Assembly: GCF_023283985.1 (NCBI RefSeq)
Contig: NZ_JAKIKU010000004.1
Span: forward strand, 124,001 to 188,000
From: Shewanella electrodiphila
GTDB taxonomy: Bacteria; Pseudomonadota; Gammaproteobacteria; Enterobacterales; Shewanellaceae
Direction: 5' to 3'
Length of the DNA stretch: 64,000 bases
Position 1 is the first letter of the stretch; each line of letters starts with the position of its first letter. The position numbers and the translations under genes were made by a program. The notes beneath the pieces are model-generated. The model saw only the letters and a program-made list of their open reading frames with translations. It made no database searches and had not been told where the DNA came from. Of this stretch, positions 47,160 through 56,499 are shown piece by piece.

Positions 47160-47885
47160 CTACTTTAACTGCCTACCACCATCTACCGCATAACTTCTGC
47201 CAGTGACATATTGGCTAGCAAGCAGATAATCCACGAGCTCGATAATCTCACTATTACCCGCCTCTTTTGGCAATATCGCTTTAGCTAATGCTTTGGCTTT
47301 ATATGCCTCGTCATCACCTTCGTTAAACAAAATCATTGCAGGCGCAATAGAGTTCACTTTTACTGCTGGGGCTAATTTGGCAGCAAAGGATAAGGTCATA
47401 TTGTGCAGCGCCGCTTTACTGGCCGCATAAGCAATGTGTTTCTGACTGCCCTTTTCAGCAACGTAATCTGTAATGTGGATAATGTTACTGCTACCGACAC
47501 TTTCGCCTGCTGAGGCGGTTAACATGTCTGCTAAGGCAAGGTTTATTTGATAAGGCGCGCTGACATGAATGTTCATCATTCTTGTCATGATATCGGCAGA
47601 AGTGATGTCAGCACTGGTTTTATCGTTATGCCAATCAGATGCGTTATGAATAATGCAATCTAACCCTTGATGCTGCGCCTTAATCCGATTCAGCATGTCA
47701 TCGATTTCTGCGGGTTGGCATAAGTCGCACTGATATAAATCAGCCCCTAGTTCTAACAACTCATCGATTGATGGATAGTGAGTTCTGAAAGTGCCAATCA
47801 CATTAATATCTTGGGCAATAAAGTGTTTTGCCAATGCATAGCCAATTCGTTTGCCGACACCGGTAATCAGTATGGTTTGTTTCAT
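47160..47885 (-). CDS. folM: Dihydromonapterin reductase
   Basis: A 241-residue short-chain dehydrogenase. TGVGKRIGYALAKHF is the cofactor motif, typical of FolM (GxxxRIG as in pteridine reductases), and YAASKAALHNM is the catalytic YxxxK. It reduces dihydromonapterin to tetrahydromonapterin with NADPH. With folX and folE just upstream it completes the monapterin route. Confidence 0.92.
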   Translation of the reverse strand: MKQTILITGVGKRIGYALAKHFIAQDINVIGTFRTHYPSIDELLELGADLYQCDLCQPAEIDDMLNRIKAQHQGLDCIIHNASDWHNDKTSADITSADIMTRMMNIHVSAPYQINLALADMLTASAGESVGSSNIIHITDYVAEKGSQKHIAYAASKAALHNMTLSFAAKLAPAVKVNSIAPAMILFNEGDDEAYKAKALAKAILPKEAGNSEIIELVDYLLASQYVTGRSYAVDGGRQLK

Positions 47886-47957
47886 TTGGGATCTCTTATT
47901 CTTGTGTTAATCCAAATCTGCTTTATGGATATTAAAAAATAAACTCGAAAAAAACAA

Positions 47958-47983
47958 AGGCCATTAGCACTGACTAATGGCCT
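47958..47983 (-). terminator. Terminator of the folX-folE transcript
   Basis: AGGCCATTAG / CTAATGGCCT with a 6-base loop; followed on the minus strand by TTGTTTTTTTC. It lies between folE and folM, so folM probably has its own promoter or depends on readthrough. Confidence 0.85.
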
Positions 47984-48014
47984 AATCATCATTGATGACT
48001 TTTTATAGACTTAT

Positions 48015-48050
48015 CTTTTGTAGCTTTTGTAGCTTTTGTAGCTTTTGTAA
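48015..48050. repeat. 9-bp tandem repeat downstream of folE
   Basis: Four units of CTTTTGTAG (last CTTTTGTAA), followed by two looser copies to about 48078. It sits between the folE stop and the terminator. Confidence 0.85.
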
Positions 48051-48114
48051 ACTCAGCTTTTGTAAACTTAGTTTGTAGAATCAATTTTAAGTTATAAAAG
48101 ACAAGTTAGCTTAT

Positions 48115-48759
48115 TTAACCCTTAGAGAAAAACTCTGCCCGTGAAGCTGGATTATTTTTAAAGCATCCACCCAGAGCTGACGTTTTAGTGTGGGATTGAG
48201 TATCCATAATCCCACGAGACTTAACGCAGTAATGGGTAGCATTAATGCTTATCGCTACATCATCGGTTTCAAGTAAGGTTTGTAGCGCTACCAGCACTTG
48301 CTGTGTCAGGCGCTCTTGTACTTGAGGACGTTGGGCAAAAAATCGTACCAGTCGATTGATTTTAGATAAGCCGATAATTTTCTTTTTCGGCAAATATGCG
48401 ACATCAGCTACACCATCGATGGTGATAAAGTGGTGCTCACAAGTGCTCACGACGCTGATATCACTGACCTTAACCATTTCCTCAACGCCCATCTTGTTGT
48501 CTATTTGGGTCACTTTAGGAAATTGATGATAATCAAGCCCTGAGAAAATCTCATTAACGTACATTTTTGCAATCCGATGCGGCGTTTCGCATAAGCTGTC
48601 ATCAGTTAAGTCCAACCCGAGAGTTGAAACAACTTCAGTCATTAAGCCTTGGATACGTTCAATTTTTTGCTCATTAGTCATGTCATTTTCAACTAATGGC
48701 GTTTCAAGACCTCGCTCAATTAATACTTGCTGCACTTTGCGTGCTTCTTCTGAAATCAT
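48115..48759 (-). CDS. folE: GTP cyclohydrolase I
   Basis: A 214-residue type I enzyme that turns GTP into 7,8-dihydroneopterin triphosphate. The zinc/catalytic motif [12 protein letters not shown] and the C-terminal [17 protein letters not shown] are present; the decamer core ([16 protein letters not shown]) is intact. Placement between folX and folM suggests it feeds monapterin as well as folate. Confidence 0.95.
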   Translation of the reverse strand: MISEEARKVQQVLIERGLETPLVENDMTNEQKIERIQGLMTEVVSTLGLDLTDDSLCETPHRIAKMYVNEIFSGLDYHQFPKVTQIDNKMGVEEMVKVSDISVVSTCEHHFITIDGVADVAYLPKKKIIGLSKINRLVRFFAQRPQVQERLTQQVLVALQTLLETDDVAISINATHYCVKSRGIMDTQSHTKTSALGGCFKNNPASRAEFFSKG

Positions 48760-48829
48760 GTGTTTTCCTTATGACAACCCGTGCCAAATAAAAACCACAC
48801 CGTTACGTGAAAGCTTGCTAGGCGATCGC

Positions 48830-49192
48830 TTATTTGCGCTGCTCTAAAGACAGTGAAACAGAGTCGGCAAAACGTAAAGCATGAGGTTTATCAATCGTTA
48901 CTCGTGACATGGTAATAGATGGGTGTTCACTACAAATAGCCAGTACATCTGCTACTAGCTTTTCGAGCAATAAGAAACGCCCTTCTTCAACATGTTGAAT
49001 AACTTTTTTAGTGATAACTTTATAGTTTAGTGCATCAGCAACATCGTCGGTTTCAAATGACTTGTCGGCTGGATATTGGATCTCAATATTGATCACAACA
49101 TCTTGCTGTTTTTCACGTTCGTCTGGGTTAAAACCAATAAAGGTACGTAAACGAAGATTTGTTACTTTAATCATTGCTTGGCTAATAGACAT
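48830..49192 (-). CDS. folX: Dihydroneopterin triphosphate 2'-epimerase
   Basis: A 120-residue T-fold protein of the same length as E. coli FolX. KVTNLRLRTFIGFNPDEREK and HVEEGRFLLLEKLVADVL are the FolB/FolX family landmarks, and HALRFADSVS at the C terminus is typical of FolX. It epimerises dihydroneopterin triphosphate to dihydromonapterin triphosphate. It is the first gene of folX-folE, with folM following. Confidence 0.9.
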   Translation of the reverse strand: MSISQAMIKVTNLRLRTFIGFNPDEREKQQDVVINIEIQYPADKSFETDDVADALNYKVITKKVIQHVEEGRFLLLEKLVADVLAICSEHPSITMSRVTIDKPHALRFADSVSLSLEQRK

Positions 49193-49251
49193 AGTGAGCC
49201 TCTTGTAAATACATAAACGTGATACGTGAGAATGAGCAAGTTAGATCACAT

Positions 49252-49282
49252 AAAAAAGAGCCAACTTTCTATAGTTGACTCT
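49252..49282 (-). terminator. Terminator of the RND efflux operon
   Basis: Minus-strand stem AAGAGTCAACT / AGTTGGCTCTT (one G-U pair) followed by TTTT, 35 bases after the RND stop. Confidence 0.85.
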
Positions 49283-49316
49283 TATAGTTATAGCGATAAA
49301 TCGCTAGTTTTGCTAA

Positions 49317-52300
49317 CTAAAACTCTTTGTAGTTTCTATACTTAACTTTAAATATGATCAGATAGAACACTGGCACAATGATCAATGTCAGTATGGTTGC
49401 CACACCTAAACCGAACATTACCACGGCAGCCAACGACTCAAAGAAGGCATCGGTTAATAGCGGTAACACCCCTAAAATAGTCGTAATTGCCGCCATACAT
49501 ACTGGCCTTACACGGCTCACGGTTGAGTTAAATACTGCCTCAAAAGTTTCGATCCCATTATTAATATCGGTATTGATTTGATCCAGTAATACAATGCCAT
49601 TTTTAAGTAGCATGCCTGATAAACTCAGCATCCCTAACAGCGCCATAAAGCTAAATGGTTTATCTAAAATCAATAAACCTGAGGTAATACCAATAATCGC
49701 AAGCGGTACACAAGCCCAGATAACTAACGGCTTTCTAACAGAGTTAAATAGGAACACCGTAATTAAGAACATGAACAAGAACCCTAATGGCAGCGTCGCA
49801 AATAATGACTCCTGCGCATCACTTGAAGATTCATACTCACCGCCCCATTGCAGCTCATAACCCACAGGCAGCTCCAATGCTTCAACTTTCGGCTTAATGG
49901 TTTTAAATAGCTCTGCAGGTAAAATGTCATACTCAAAATCAGTATCAGCAAATACCGTTAAGGTACGCTTACGATCCCGGCGTTGAATAATCGGATCTTC
50001 AAACTTCACTTCAAAACCATCGACGACTTGCTGCAGCGGTACAAACGCGCTCAGTGCTGGGCTCCAGATGCGGATGCTTTCCATTGACTCGATATCAATA
50101 CGTTCATCTTCTGGTAGCCTACCGATAATAGGCAGCAGTGTTGTTCCTTCTCGATAAACACCAATTTGCATGCCAGTAAACGAGAACTTCAATGCCTCAT
50201 CAACTTCACTTTTTACAATACCTAAACGACGCGCTTGGGTTTCGTTAAAGCGTGGTGCAATGTATTTCACTCGCTCACGCCAGTCATGACGTACATTGAC
50301 TGTGGCGGGGGTGGCATTAAAGATTTCCATCACTTGTGCGGCAATACTTCGCAATACATCTGGGTCGGCGCCACTAATGCGCGCTTCTATTTTCGCATCC
50401 GTTGATGGACCAATTTCAAGACGCTTAAATTTAAGCTGCGCTTGAGGGTAATCCGTTTCAACATCCTTCCTGAACTTAACCATTACATCGGTTAAGGTTT
50501 CAAAGTCAGTCGTACGAATAGAAATTTGCGCATAAGATGCGTAATTTTTTTCAGGTGAGTACGTCAGCAAAAAGCGCGGGAAACCTTTACCTATGGTCGA
50601 GGCGACAAATTCCACATTATCAAGCTCAACCGCGATGCTCTCCATGCCTTCGACAACCGTTTGGGTTTCACGTATATCCGTGCCTTCAGGCATCCAAACA
50701 TCAACTAAGAATATCGGAGTCGTTGAAGGTGGAAAGAAGGATTGTTTAACGTATGCAAAACCATAGATAGAGATACAAAACGCAATCACTACTGAGATAA
50801 CACTGACCCAGCGAAAACGCATACATAGATCGAGGAGCATTTTATAAAACACAAAAAATGCGCCGCCATAAGGATCTTTTAACTCACCTTCTACTTTCTC
50901 ACCCTCTGCGCCAAAAAATAGCTGCGCAAAGAAAGGCGTAATCGTAATTGCGGTAATCCAAGATAAGAATAACGAGAACAACAATACCCAGAATAGCGAA
51001 CCGGCAAATTCACCTGTCGAGTCAGGCGATAAGCCAATAGGGGCGAATGCGGTAATCGCAATCACTGTTGCGCCTAACAGTGGCCACATGGTTTGCTTTA
51101 CAATAGCTTGAGCTGCTTCTAGTGTTGTTTGCCCTCGTTGCCTGCCAATGAGGATCCCCTCGACAATCACAATGGCATTATCCACCAGCATCCCCAGTGC
51201 AATAATAAGCGCACCTAATGAGATCCGCTGCAGCTCAATTTCGGCTTGTAGCATCAACATAAAGGTGCCTAGGCAGGTTAAAAATAAGATTAACCCAATT
51301 AAGATACCGGACTTGAAGCCCATAAATACCAGTAACACCCCGACCACAATCACCACTGCGGCAATCAGATTCCATACAAAGCTGCCTACTGAAGCGTCCA
51401 CTTCGTTTGGTTGGTTGTACATGGTTTCAATGACCATCCCAGCTGGGCGGACACTTTCAATGCTCGCCAGTTTGGCATCAATCGCTTTACCAACTTCAAC
51501 TACATTCACCCCAGTTGAAAATGAAATACCGATATTAATCGCATCGTGTTGATCAAATTTAAGTAGATTGGTTGGAATGTTTTGAAAGCCACGAGAAACC
51601 GTTGCGACATCTTTCAAATAGATAAGCTTGTTGCCTTGGGTGCCAGGAATAATTAATTCTTCAAGCTCGCTGACGGACTTAAACCCGCCACTGGTGCGGA
51701 TTTTTAAGTTGTCGGCTGACACTCTGATATTACCCGCATCAGACACCATATTTTGCGAGTTAAGCAAATTTTGGATTAATGAAGGGTCAATGTTAGAACT
51801 AGCCGCTTTGTTCAGTGACATCTCAACAAAGACTTGCTCTTGCTGATTACCTGCAAGGGAAACTTTACCCACACCAGGGACTAACTCAAGTTCACGTTTT
51901 ACATAATCAACATAATCGAGAATATCTCGGTAGCTATAGTCTGCTCCGCTGACCATCAACATGATGCCGTATACATCACCAAAGTCATCATTAACGATCG
52001 GTGTTTGAACCCCTGGCGGTAAACTGGCTGACATGTCGTTCACTTTACGACGTAATTCGTCCCATATCTGCGGTAGCTCTTCTGGGCCGTATACATTTTT
52101 CATGGTCACGGTGATTTGTGACATACCAGAAGTACTTAATGAGCGAATGTAATCCACATATGGCAAAGCTTGAATCGCCTTTTCAATGGGATATGTCACT
52201 TCTTCTTCAACTTCTGTTGAAGTCGCCCCCGGATACAGCGTTACCACAACGGCATCTTTAATCGTAAATGGTGGATCTTCTAACTGACCAAGACCGGTGA

Positions 52301-52385
52301 ATGCCATTAAACCGCCAATCAATAAGATTAAGGTAAACATCCAACTGATAACGGTATTTTTAACAAAGTAACCTGCAATATTCAT
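49317..52385 (-). CDS. RND-family efflux pump permease
   Basis: A 1022-residue RND transporter (HAE1/AcrB-type architecture): 12 membrane helices, two large periplasmic loops, conserved ALGMLVDNAIVIVEG in helix 4 (the proton-relay Asp-Asn) and GVARP-region equivalents. ATG 52385 (MNIAGYFVKNTVISW) is chosen: AAAGGA lies 9 bases upstream, while the earlier ATG 52394 is too close to it. It pairs with two adaptor genes upstream, as in the VexIJK/VmeTUV type. No outer-membrane channel gene is present, so it probably uses a TolC made elsewhere. Confidence 0.93.
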   Translation of the reverse strand: MNIAGYFVKNTVISWMFTLILLIGGLMAFTGLGQLEDPPFTIKDAVVVTLYPGATSTEVEEEVTYPIEKAIQALPYVDYIRSLSTSGMSQITVTMKNVYGPEELPQIWDELRRKVNDMSASLPPGVQTPIVNDDFGDVYGIMLMVSGADYSYRDILDYVDYVKRELELVPGVGKVSLAGNQQEQVFVEMSLNKAASSNIDPSLIQNLLNSQNMVSDAGNIRVSADNLKIRTSGGFKSVSELEELIIPGTQGNKLIYLKDVATVSRGFQNIPTNLLKFDQHDAINIGISFSTGVNVVEVGKAIDAKLASIESVRPAGMVIETMYNQPNEVDASVGSFVWNLIAAVVIVVGVLLVFMGFKSGILIGLILFLTCLGTFMLMLQAEIELQRISLGALIIALGMLVDNAIVIVEGILIGRQRGQTTLEAAQAIVKQTMWPLLGATVIAITAFAPIGLSPDSTGEFAGSLFWVLLFSLFLSWITAITITPFFAQLFFGAEGEKVEGELKDPYGGAFFVFYKMLLDLCMRFRWVSVISVVIAFCISIYGFAYVKQSFFPPSTTPIFLVDVWMPEGTDIRETQTVVEGMESIAVELDNVEFVASTIGKGFPRFLLTYSPEKNYASYAQISIRTTDFETLTDVMVKFRKDVETDYPQAQLKFKRLEIGPSTDAKIEARISGADPDVLRSIAAQVMEIFNATPATVNVRHDWRERVKYIAPRFNETQARRLGIVKSEVDEALKFSFTGMQIGVYREGTTLLPIIGRLPEDERIDIESMESIRIWSPALSAFVPLQQVVDGFEVKFEDPIIQRRDRKRTLTVFADTDFEYDILPAELFKTIKPKVEALELPVGYELQWGGEYESSSDAQESLFATLPLGFLFMFLITVFLFNSVRKPLVIWACVPLAIIGITSGLLILDKPFSFMALLGMLSLSGMLLKNGIVLLDQINTDINNGIETFEAVFNSTVSRVRPVCMAAITTILGVLPLLTDAFFESLAAVVMFGLGVATILTLIIVPVFYLIIFKVKYRNYKEF

Positions 52386-52459
52386 AAGACACATTCCTTT
52401 GTTTTCGCTGTTAGTAAGTCACTATTGTGGCCATAAGAGCCCATTAATATTCCCATCAT

Positions 52460-53629
52460 TTAGGCTCCTTCTATCAGCTTTACACGCTGACCTTTCACTA
52501 ACCTTGCGGCGCCAGTGGTAATAATCGTCAATCCATCTTCAAGGCCACTGGTGACTTCAATATCATTTCCGACAATGACACCTAGCGTCACTGAGCGATA
52601 TTCAATTGATTTATCACTTGGGTTATAAAGCCAGACACCACTTGCTTGGGTATTGATATCGCTACCGTCTTGCATGACCACAGCTTCAATAGGCACTAGA
52701 TACTCTCGATTATAGGTGTATGTCATATCACTTAAGTTGACTTCCACTTTGGCAGGCATACCTTCCAGTACTTTGTACTGAGGGTCTAAATCGACCGCTA
52801 TGGTGGCAATGTAAGTTGATGTTAGTGGGTCTTTTTCGGTATTAACTTCAAGTAAACGCCCTTCAAATGTCGTATTAGGAAACGCTTCAAAGCTCACTTT
52901 AAGTCGTGCCTGCTGCTTTCTATCCTCTTCCTTTTTAGACACTGCAATCAGTACGTCAGGGATTTGCACATCGACTTCGATTCGCTCAACCTTTTGCATG
53001 CTCAATACCGACACTCCCGGTTGAACATTTTCAAAAGATTCCAAAAATACATCACTGACAATGCCTGAAAATGGTGCTCTAAGTTCGGTATACTGCAAAT
53101 AGAGTTCAGCTTGTTTCTCTTCCGCTTTAGCCACCAAATACTGTGCATTCATTTGATCATACTCAGATTGTGCCATCAGCTTACTATCAACCAGCTGTTT
53201 GCCTCGCTGGGCTTGCTTATAACTGACTTCTTTTCGGGCTTGTCGGTCACTCAATGCGATTGTAAAATCCCGTTTTTCTAGCACTGCAAGCAGCTCGCCT
53301 TTTTCAACCACTTTGCCTTTGGTTGCAGGAATTCGCTCAATTCGTCCTTCGACTCGAAATGACAGGTTAGTTAAATCCTGCGCTCTTGCAACGCCATTAA
53401 ACTCCCTGATCACTTCATTATTAGCACGGGGTAAAGTGTAAGTTTTTACTAAAGTTTCAGTTGGCTCTATGGTCACTTTCGGCGTACATGCTGTTATAGC
53501 AATAAGGCTTACTAATACCGCTAAGGTGTTTCTCACTTTATGACTCACCAGTTTATGAGAAGAAAATCTCTTATGAGTAGAAAGTTTCTTATGAGTAGAA
53601 AGTATCTTATGAGGAAAAAGTGTCTTCAT
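52460..53629 (-). CDS. Efflux adaptor lipoprotein (second membrane fusion protein)
   Basis: A 389-residue HlyD/AcrA-family adaptor. Its ATG at 53629 starts one base after the stop of the first adaptor. The N terminus is unusual: before the hydrophobic signal core and lipobox (LIAITAC, Cys near residue 48) there are about 30 residues of repeated K-x-x-S-T-H units. The lipoyl/hairpin/barrel layout is normal (RVEGRIERIPATKGKVVEKGE, LRAPFSGIVSDV). It bridges the RND pump to TolC across the periplasm. Confidence 0.88.
   Translation of the reverse strand: MKTLFPHKILSTHKKLSTHKRFSSHKLVSHKVRNTLAVLVSLIAITACTPKVTIEPTETLVKTYTLPRANNEVIREFNGVARAQDLTNLSFRVEGRIERIPATKGKVVEKGELLAVLEKRDFTIALSDRQARKEVSYKQAQRGKQLVDSKLMAQSEYDQMNAQYLVAKAEEKQAELYLQYTELRAPFSGIVSDVFLESFENVQPGVSVLSMQKVERIEVDVQIPDVLIAVSKKEEDRKQQARLKVSFEAFPNTTFEGRLLEVNTEKDPLTSTYIATIAVDLDPQYKVLEGMPAKVEVNLSDMTYTYNREYLVPIEAVVMQDGSDINTQASGVWLYNPSDKSIEYRSVTLGVIVGNDIEVTSGLEDGLTIITTGAARLVKGQRVKLIEGA
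53540..53626 (-). repeat. 18-bp in-frame repeat at the start of the adaptor gene
   Basis: Four 18-bp units (codons for K-T-L-F-P-H, K-I-L-S-T-H, K-K-L-S-T-H, K-R-F-S-S-H) plus one 15-bp partial unit, immediately after the start codon and ahead of the signal core. It lengthens the positively charged n-region of the signal peptide. Confidence 0.88.
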
Positions 53630-53630
53630 C

Positions 53631-54719
53631 TTATAATCCTCGCTCTTTAATCCATTTAACCGCAGACTGACCATCCTTGAGCTCGCTTGCTCCAGCAACC
53701 ACTAACCAATCACCATCATTTAAACCTGTCATTAATCGAGTGCCTTGTATTGTCACAGCCACTTTTTTAATTCGCTTCTCTTCTGGTAACCAAACAAATA
53801 CGAAAGTATCTTGGTTTTCTTTAACCATTGCACCAGCAGGAATTTTGGGGTGAGCATCAGCCGTTCTCGCGGGCAGTTTAACTTTCACCTGCGCTGACAT
53901 CCCGGGAAGTACATTAAGTTCATCTGGCATAGGTAAAGTAAGAATGATGGTGTAACTGCTGGTCGTTGGATCCGCAACCGTGTTTAGCTCTTTGAGTTTT
54001 GCCGCATACCAGTGATCGCGACTATCAAATTTCACTTCGATATTATTGATATCTTGTAAGCTCTTATCTGATTTTTGTAAAAATCCAATAAACTGTTCGG
54101 GTAACTGAAAGCTAATATCTGCTGCGGACTCAGTGCGGATCCCCATCACCTCTTCTTGCATTTGCACAAACTCAAACTCACGCTTCATCCGCTTAGAAAT
54201 CACCCCTTGATAGGGTGCGATTAAATTAGTGTACGTCACGTCAGCTTTAGCTTTATCCAACGCTGCTTGGGCAATAGTGTAATCACTCTTTGCTTGGTCA
54301 TAATCATTACGAGATACAACACCTTGCTCAACCAAGGACTCATTACGCTCAAAAAGTACTTTAGCCAATTCAAATTGCGCTTGGGCGACGGCTAATTGCT
54401 GCTGGTATATATCACTATCCAGTGTCGCCAAAATATCACCCGCTTTGACAGGATCACCGGGTCTCACCAATATTTGGGCTATTTCACCTGACACACGAAA
54501 AGATAAAGCGGCTTTTTCAGATGCTTTAACTTCTCCGGGTAAAAAGCGCTCACGGTATTCTGTGCCGATATCGACTTGTTCCACTTTGACAGGTCTTGGA
54601 ATGCTAGAAACACTAGTGGCTTCATCGCTGCTTGCAGCGGCGGCGGAAAAAGTAAAAAGACAGGAGAACGTCGTGGAGGTTATGAGTAAAAAAGAAGCAA
54701 ACTGGTTGAGTTTCTTCAT
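53631..54719 (-). CDS. Efflux adaptor (first membrane fusion protein)
   Basis: A 362-residue HlyD/AcrA-family adaptor with signal peptide (MKKLNQFASFLLITSTTFS... ending FSAAAASS). The lipoyl halves (SGEIAQILVRPGDPVKAGDIL and VISKRMKREF) flank a helical hairpin (about 100-155). ATG 54719 is preferred over upstream starts because it opens on the signal peptide. It is the first gene of a three-gene operon with a second adaptor and the RND pump. Confidence 0.9.
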   Translation of the reverse strand: MKKLNQFASFLLITSTTFSCLFTFSAAAASSDEATSVSSIPRPVKVEQVDIGTEYRERFLPGEVKASEKAALSFRVSGEIAQILVRPGDPVKAGDILATLDSDIYQQQLAVAQAQFELAKVLFERNESLVEQGVVSRNDYDQAKSDYTIAQAALDKAKADVTYTNLIAPYQGVISKRMKREFEFVQMQEEVMGIRTESAADISFQLPEQFIGFLQKSDKSLQDINNIEVKFDSRDHWYAAKLKELNTVADPTTSSYTIILTLPMPDELNVLPGMSAQVKVKLPARTADAHPKIPAGAMVKENQDTFVFVWLPEEKRIKKVAVTIQGTRLMTGLNDGDWLVVAGASELKDGQSAVKWIKERGL

Positions 54720-54867
54720 ATTTTGTTCCATCAAAAAGTGAGCAATTAACTCGATAGTAACACTCAATACCTTGGCATTAAAGGTGCGCTGATACTCATA
54801 AGAGATCTATTGTGTGACATTGAGCGTACCCATTATGACTATTAATAAATCTGAAAGAGGTCTCACA

Positions 54868-55257
54868 ATGGAATTAAGGATTTTTTACGATAGCGCGTGC
54901 CCATTGTGCAGTAATGAAATGGAGCAACTTAAAAAGTATGACCGCTTGCATAAAATTGAACTGGCGGATCTAAATCAGCAGGGTTTTGAGCAAAAGTATC
55001 CTCATATTGATTTAACTGTGGCCAATAAGATATTACATGCTGAAACCAACACAGGTGAAATTCTTACAGGCCTAGATGTGACAGCTAAAGCGTGGGCATT
55101 AACCGGCAAGCACAAATGGATACAGTTACTCAGGTTGCCTTGTGTCAGGCCTTTTGCAGATATCGCTTATCGAGGTTTTGCTAAAAATCGCTATAAAATT
55201 TCTTACTTATTAACAGGTCAACAGCGCTGTGAAACAGGCAGCTGCAACCTAAAATGA
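54868..55257 (+). CDS. DCC-family thiol-disulfide oxidoreductase (DUF393)
   Basis: A 129-residue protein of the DCC family. The N-terminal FYDSACPLCSNEM holds the CxxC redox motif after a thioredoxin-like first strand, and the remaining conserved WALTGKHKW segment fits. A role in cytoplasmic thiol redox chemistry is assumed for the family, but substrates are unknown. ATG 54868 is chosen (AGAGGTCTC upstream); 54814 would add 18 unrelated residues. It is divergent from the efflux operon. Confidence 0.85.
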   Translation: MELRIFYDSACPLCSNEMEQLKKYDRLHKIELADLNQQGFEQKYPHIDLTVANKILHAETNTGEILTGLDVTAKAWALTGKHKWIQLLRLPCVRPFADIAYRGFAKNRYKISYLLTGQQRCETGSCNLK

Positions 55258-55346
55258 ATCAATAAAGTTACTTGAATCAATCGAGCAACTTGAATACATC
55301 GAGTAAGCAGACTCAATCGATTAATAAAGCAACCTAGGTGGTGTCA

Positions 55347-56177
55347 ATGCTCAACAGCACTCAATCAGCAATCATCATTGGCGCATCATCAGGTATTGCA
55401 AGCGCCATTGTCGATCAATTAATTACGAATAATGACATCGAACAAATCATTACTGTCAGTCAAAGTACACAATACCAAGCTACTGTGACTGATGCGATTA
55501 AGAATAAGGTTAATCTGCAGCATATGGTTTCAGATTATACAGCTGAAAGCATAGCAAAAATTTGCGATTCCTTAGCTCCAATCAAAGGCCATATCGTTAA
55601 CGTGTTTATCTGTAATGGTAGGTTACACAATCAAGTTGATAAGCAAGCCAACGGCAGCTCTACTGCTGAGGTTCAATCCCTGACAAGTTCAAAAGACACA
55701 ACATCGAGCCCATTACTTGCGCCAGAAAAGCGCTTAGAAGAAATTAATCCAGAATCGATGCAGGCACTATTCCATTCAAACACCATAGTGCCGATGATGT
55801 GGCTACAACAACTGACTACATTGCTTAAAGGTAAACAGCCTTGCATCATAACGGTATTAAGCGCCAGAGTGGGCAGTATCAGTGATAATCATTTAGGCGG
55901 CTGGTATAGCTATCGAGCATCGAAAGCGGCATTAAATATGCTAATCAAAACCACTGCAATTGAATATGGTCGCAGAGCTAAAAACGTCAAACTGATTGCG
56001 TTTCATCCTGGTACCACAGACACTGATTTATCAAAACCATTTCAACACAACGTACCCGAAGGAAAACTGTTCACAACTGAATTTGTCGCACAGCAATTAC
56101 TGACGATTCATCAAGGGTTATCATTCAATCATGAAGCGGAATTTCTAGACTGGCAAGGTAAAACAGTAGCTTGGTAA
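55347..56177 (+). CDS. Short-chain dehydrogenase/reductase
   Basis: A 276-residue SDR: GASSGIASAI cofactor loop, YSYRASKAAL catalytic Tyr/Lys, and FHPGTTDTDLSKPF of the CsgA/C-factor-like branch. An insertion of about 45 polar residues (around 100-145) is unusual for the family. The substrate is unknown. ATG 55347 follows AGGTGG; two GTG codons precede it. The gene ends in ACAGTAGCTTGGTAA, and this 15-bp end is repeated some fourteen times downstream. Confidence 0.85.
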   Translation: MLNSTQSAIIIGASSGIASAIVDQLITNNDIEQIITVSQSTQYQATVTDAIKNKVNLQHMVSDYTAESIAKICDSLAPIKGHIVNVFICNGRLHNQVDKQANGSSTAEVQSLTSSKDTTSSPLLAPEKRLEEINPESMQALFHSNTIVPMMWLQQLTTLLKGKQPCIITVLSARVGSISDNHLGGWYSYRASKAALNMLIKTTAIEYGRRAKNVKLIAFHPGTTDTDLSKPFQHNVPEGKLFTTEFVAQQLLTIHQGLSFNHEAEFLDWQGKTVAW

Positions 56178-56388
56178 ACAATACTTTGATAAACGGTACC
56201 TTGGTAAAAAGTAGCTTGATAAACGGTACCTTGGTAAACAATACTTTGATAAACAGTACCTTGGTAAACAGTAGCTTGATAAACAGTAGCTTGATAAACG
56301 GTACCTTGGTAAACAATAGCTTGATAAACAGTAGCTTGATAAACAGTAGCTTGATAAACAGTAGCTTGATAAAACGGTACCTTGATAA
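56163..56388 (+). repeat. 15-bp repeat made from the last five codons of the SDR gene
   Basis: The first unit is the coding end itself (56163-56177, Thr-Val-Ala-Trp-stop). It is followed without spacer by thirteen 15-bp units (ACAGTAGCTTGATAA and variants such as ACGGTACCTTGGTAA and ACAATACTTTGATAA) and one 16-bp unit. Every unit keeps an in-frame TAA, and most have TGA before it. Variants alternate in higher-order blocks, so multi-unit duplications have occurred. Confidence 0.95.
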
Positions 56389-56450
56389 AACTCTGTGACG
56401 CCAAGAGCATGATGGTACTTTTGCTAAGAATTCAATGTTCAAACAGGCAC

Positions 56451-56481
56451 AAAAAAGCGAAGCATTACGCTTCGCTTTTTT
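56451..56481. terminator. Terminator of mdh (bidirectional)
   Basis: AAAAAAGCGAAGC / GCTTCGCTTTTTT with a 5-base loop, 19 bases after the mdh stop. Confidence 0.92.
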
Positions 56482-56499
56482 AGTCAATAAGCGAAATGC

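Noticed and set aside
49378-51846. Several plus-strand frames within the RND gene
   Set aside because: They are shadows of a well-conserved 1022-residue transporter on the other strand.
56125-56487. Open frames of repeated LLFIK or YQATV units opposite the 15-bp repeat
   Set aside because: They exist only because the 15-bp unit is a multiple of three and lacks stops on that strand. They have no ribosome site or recognisable domain.
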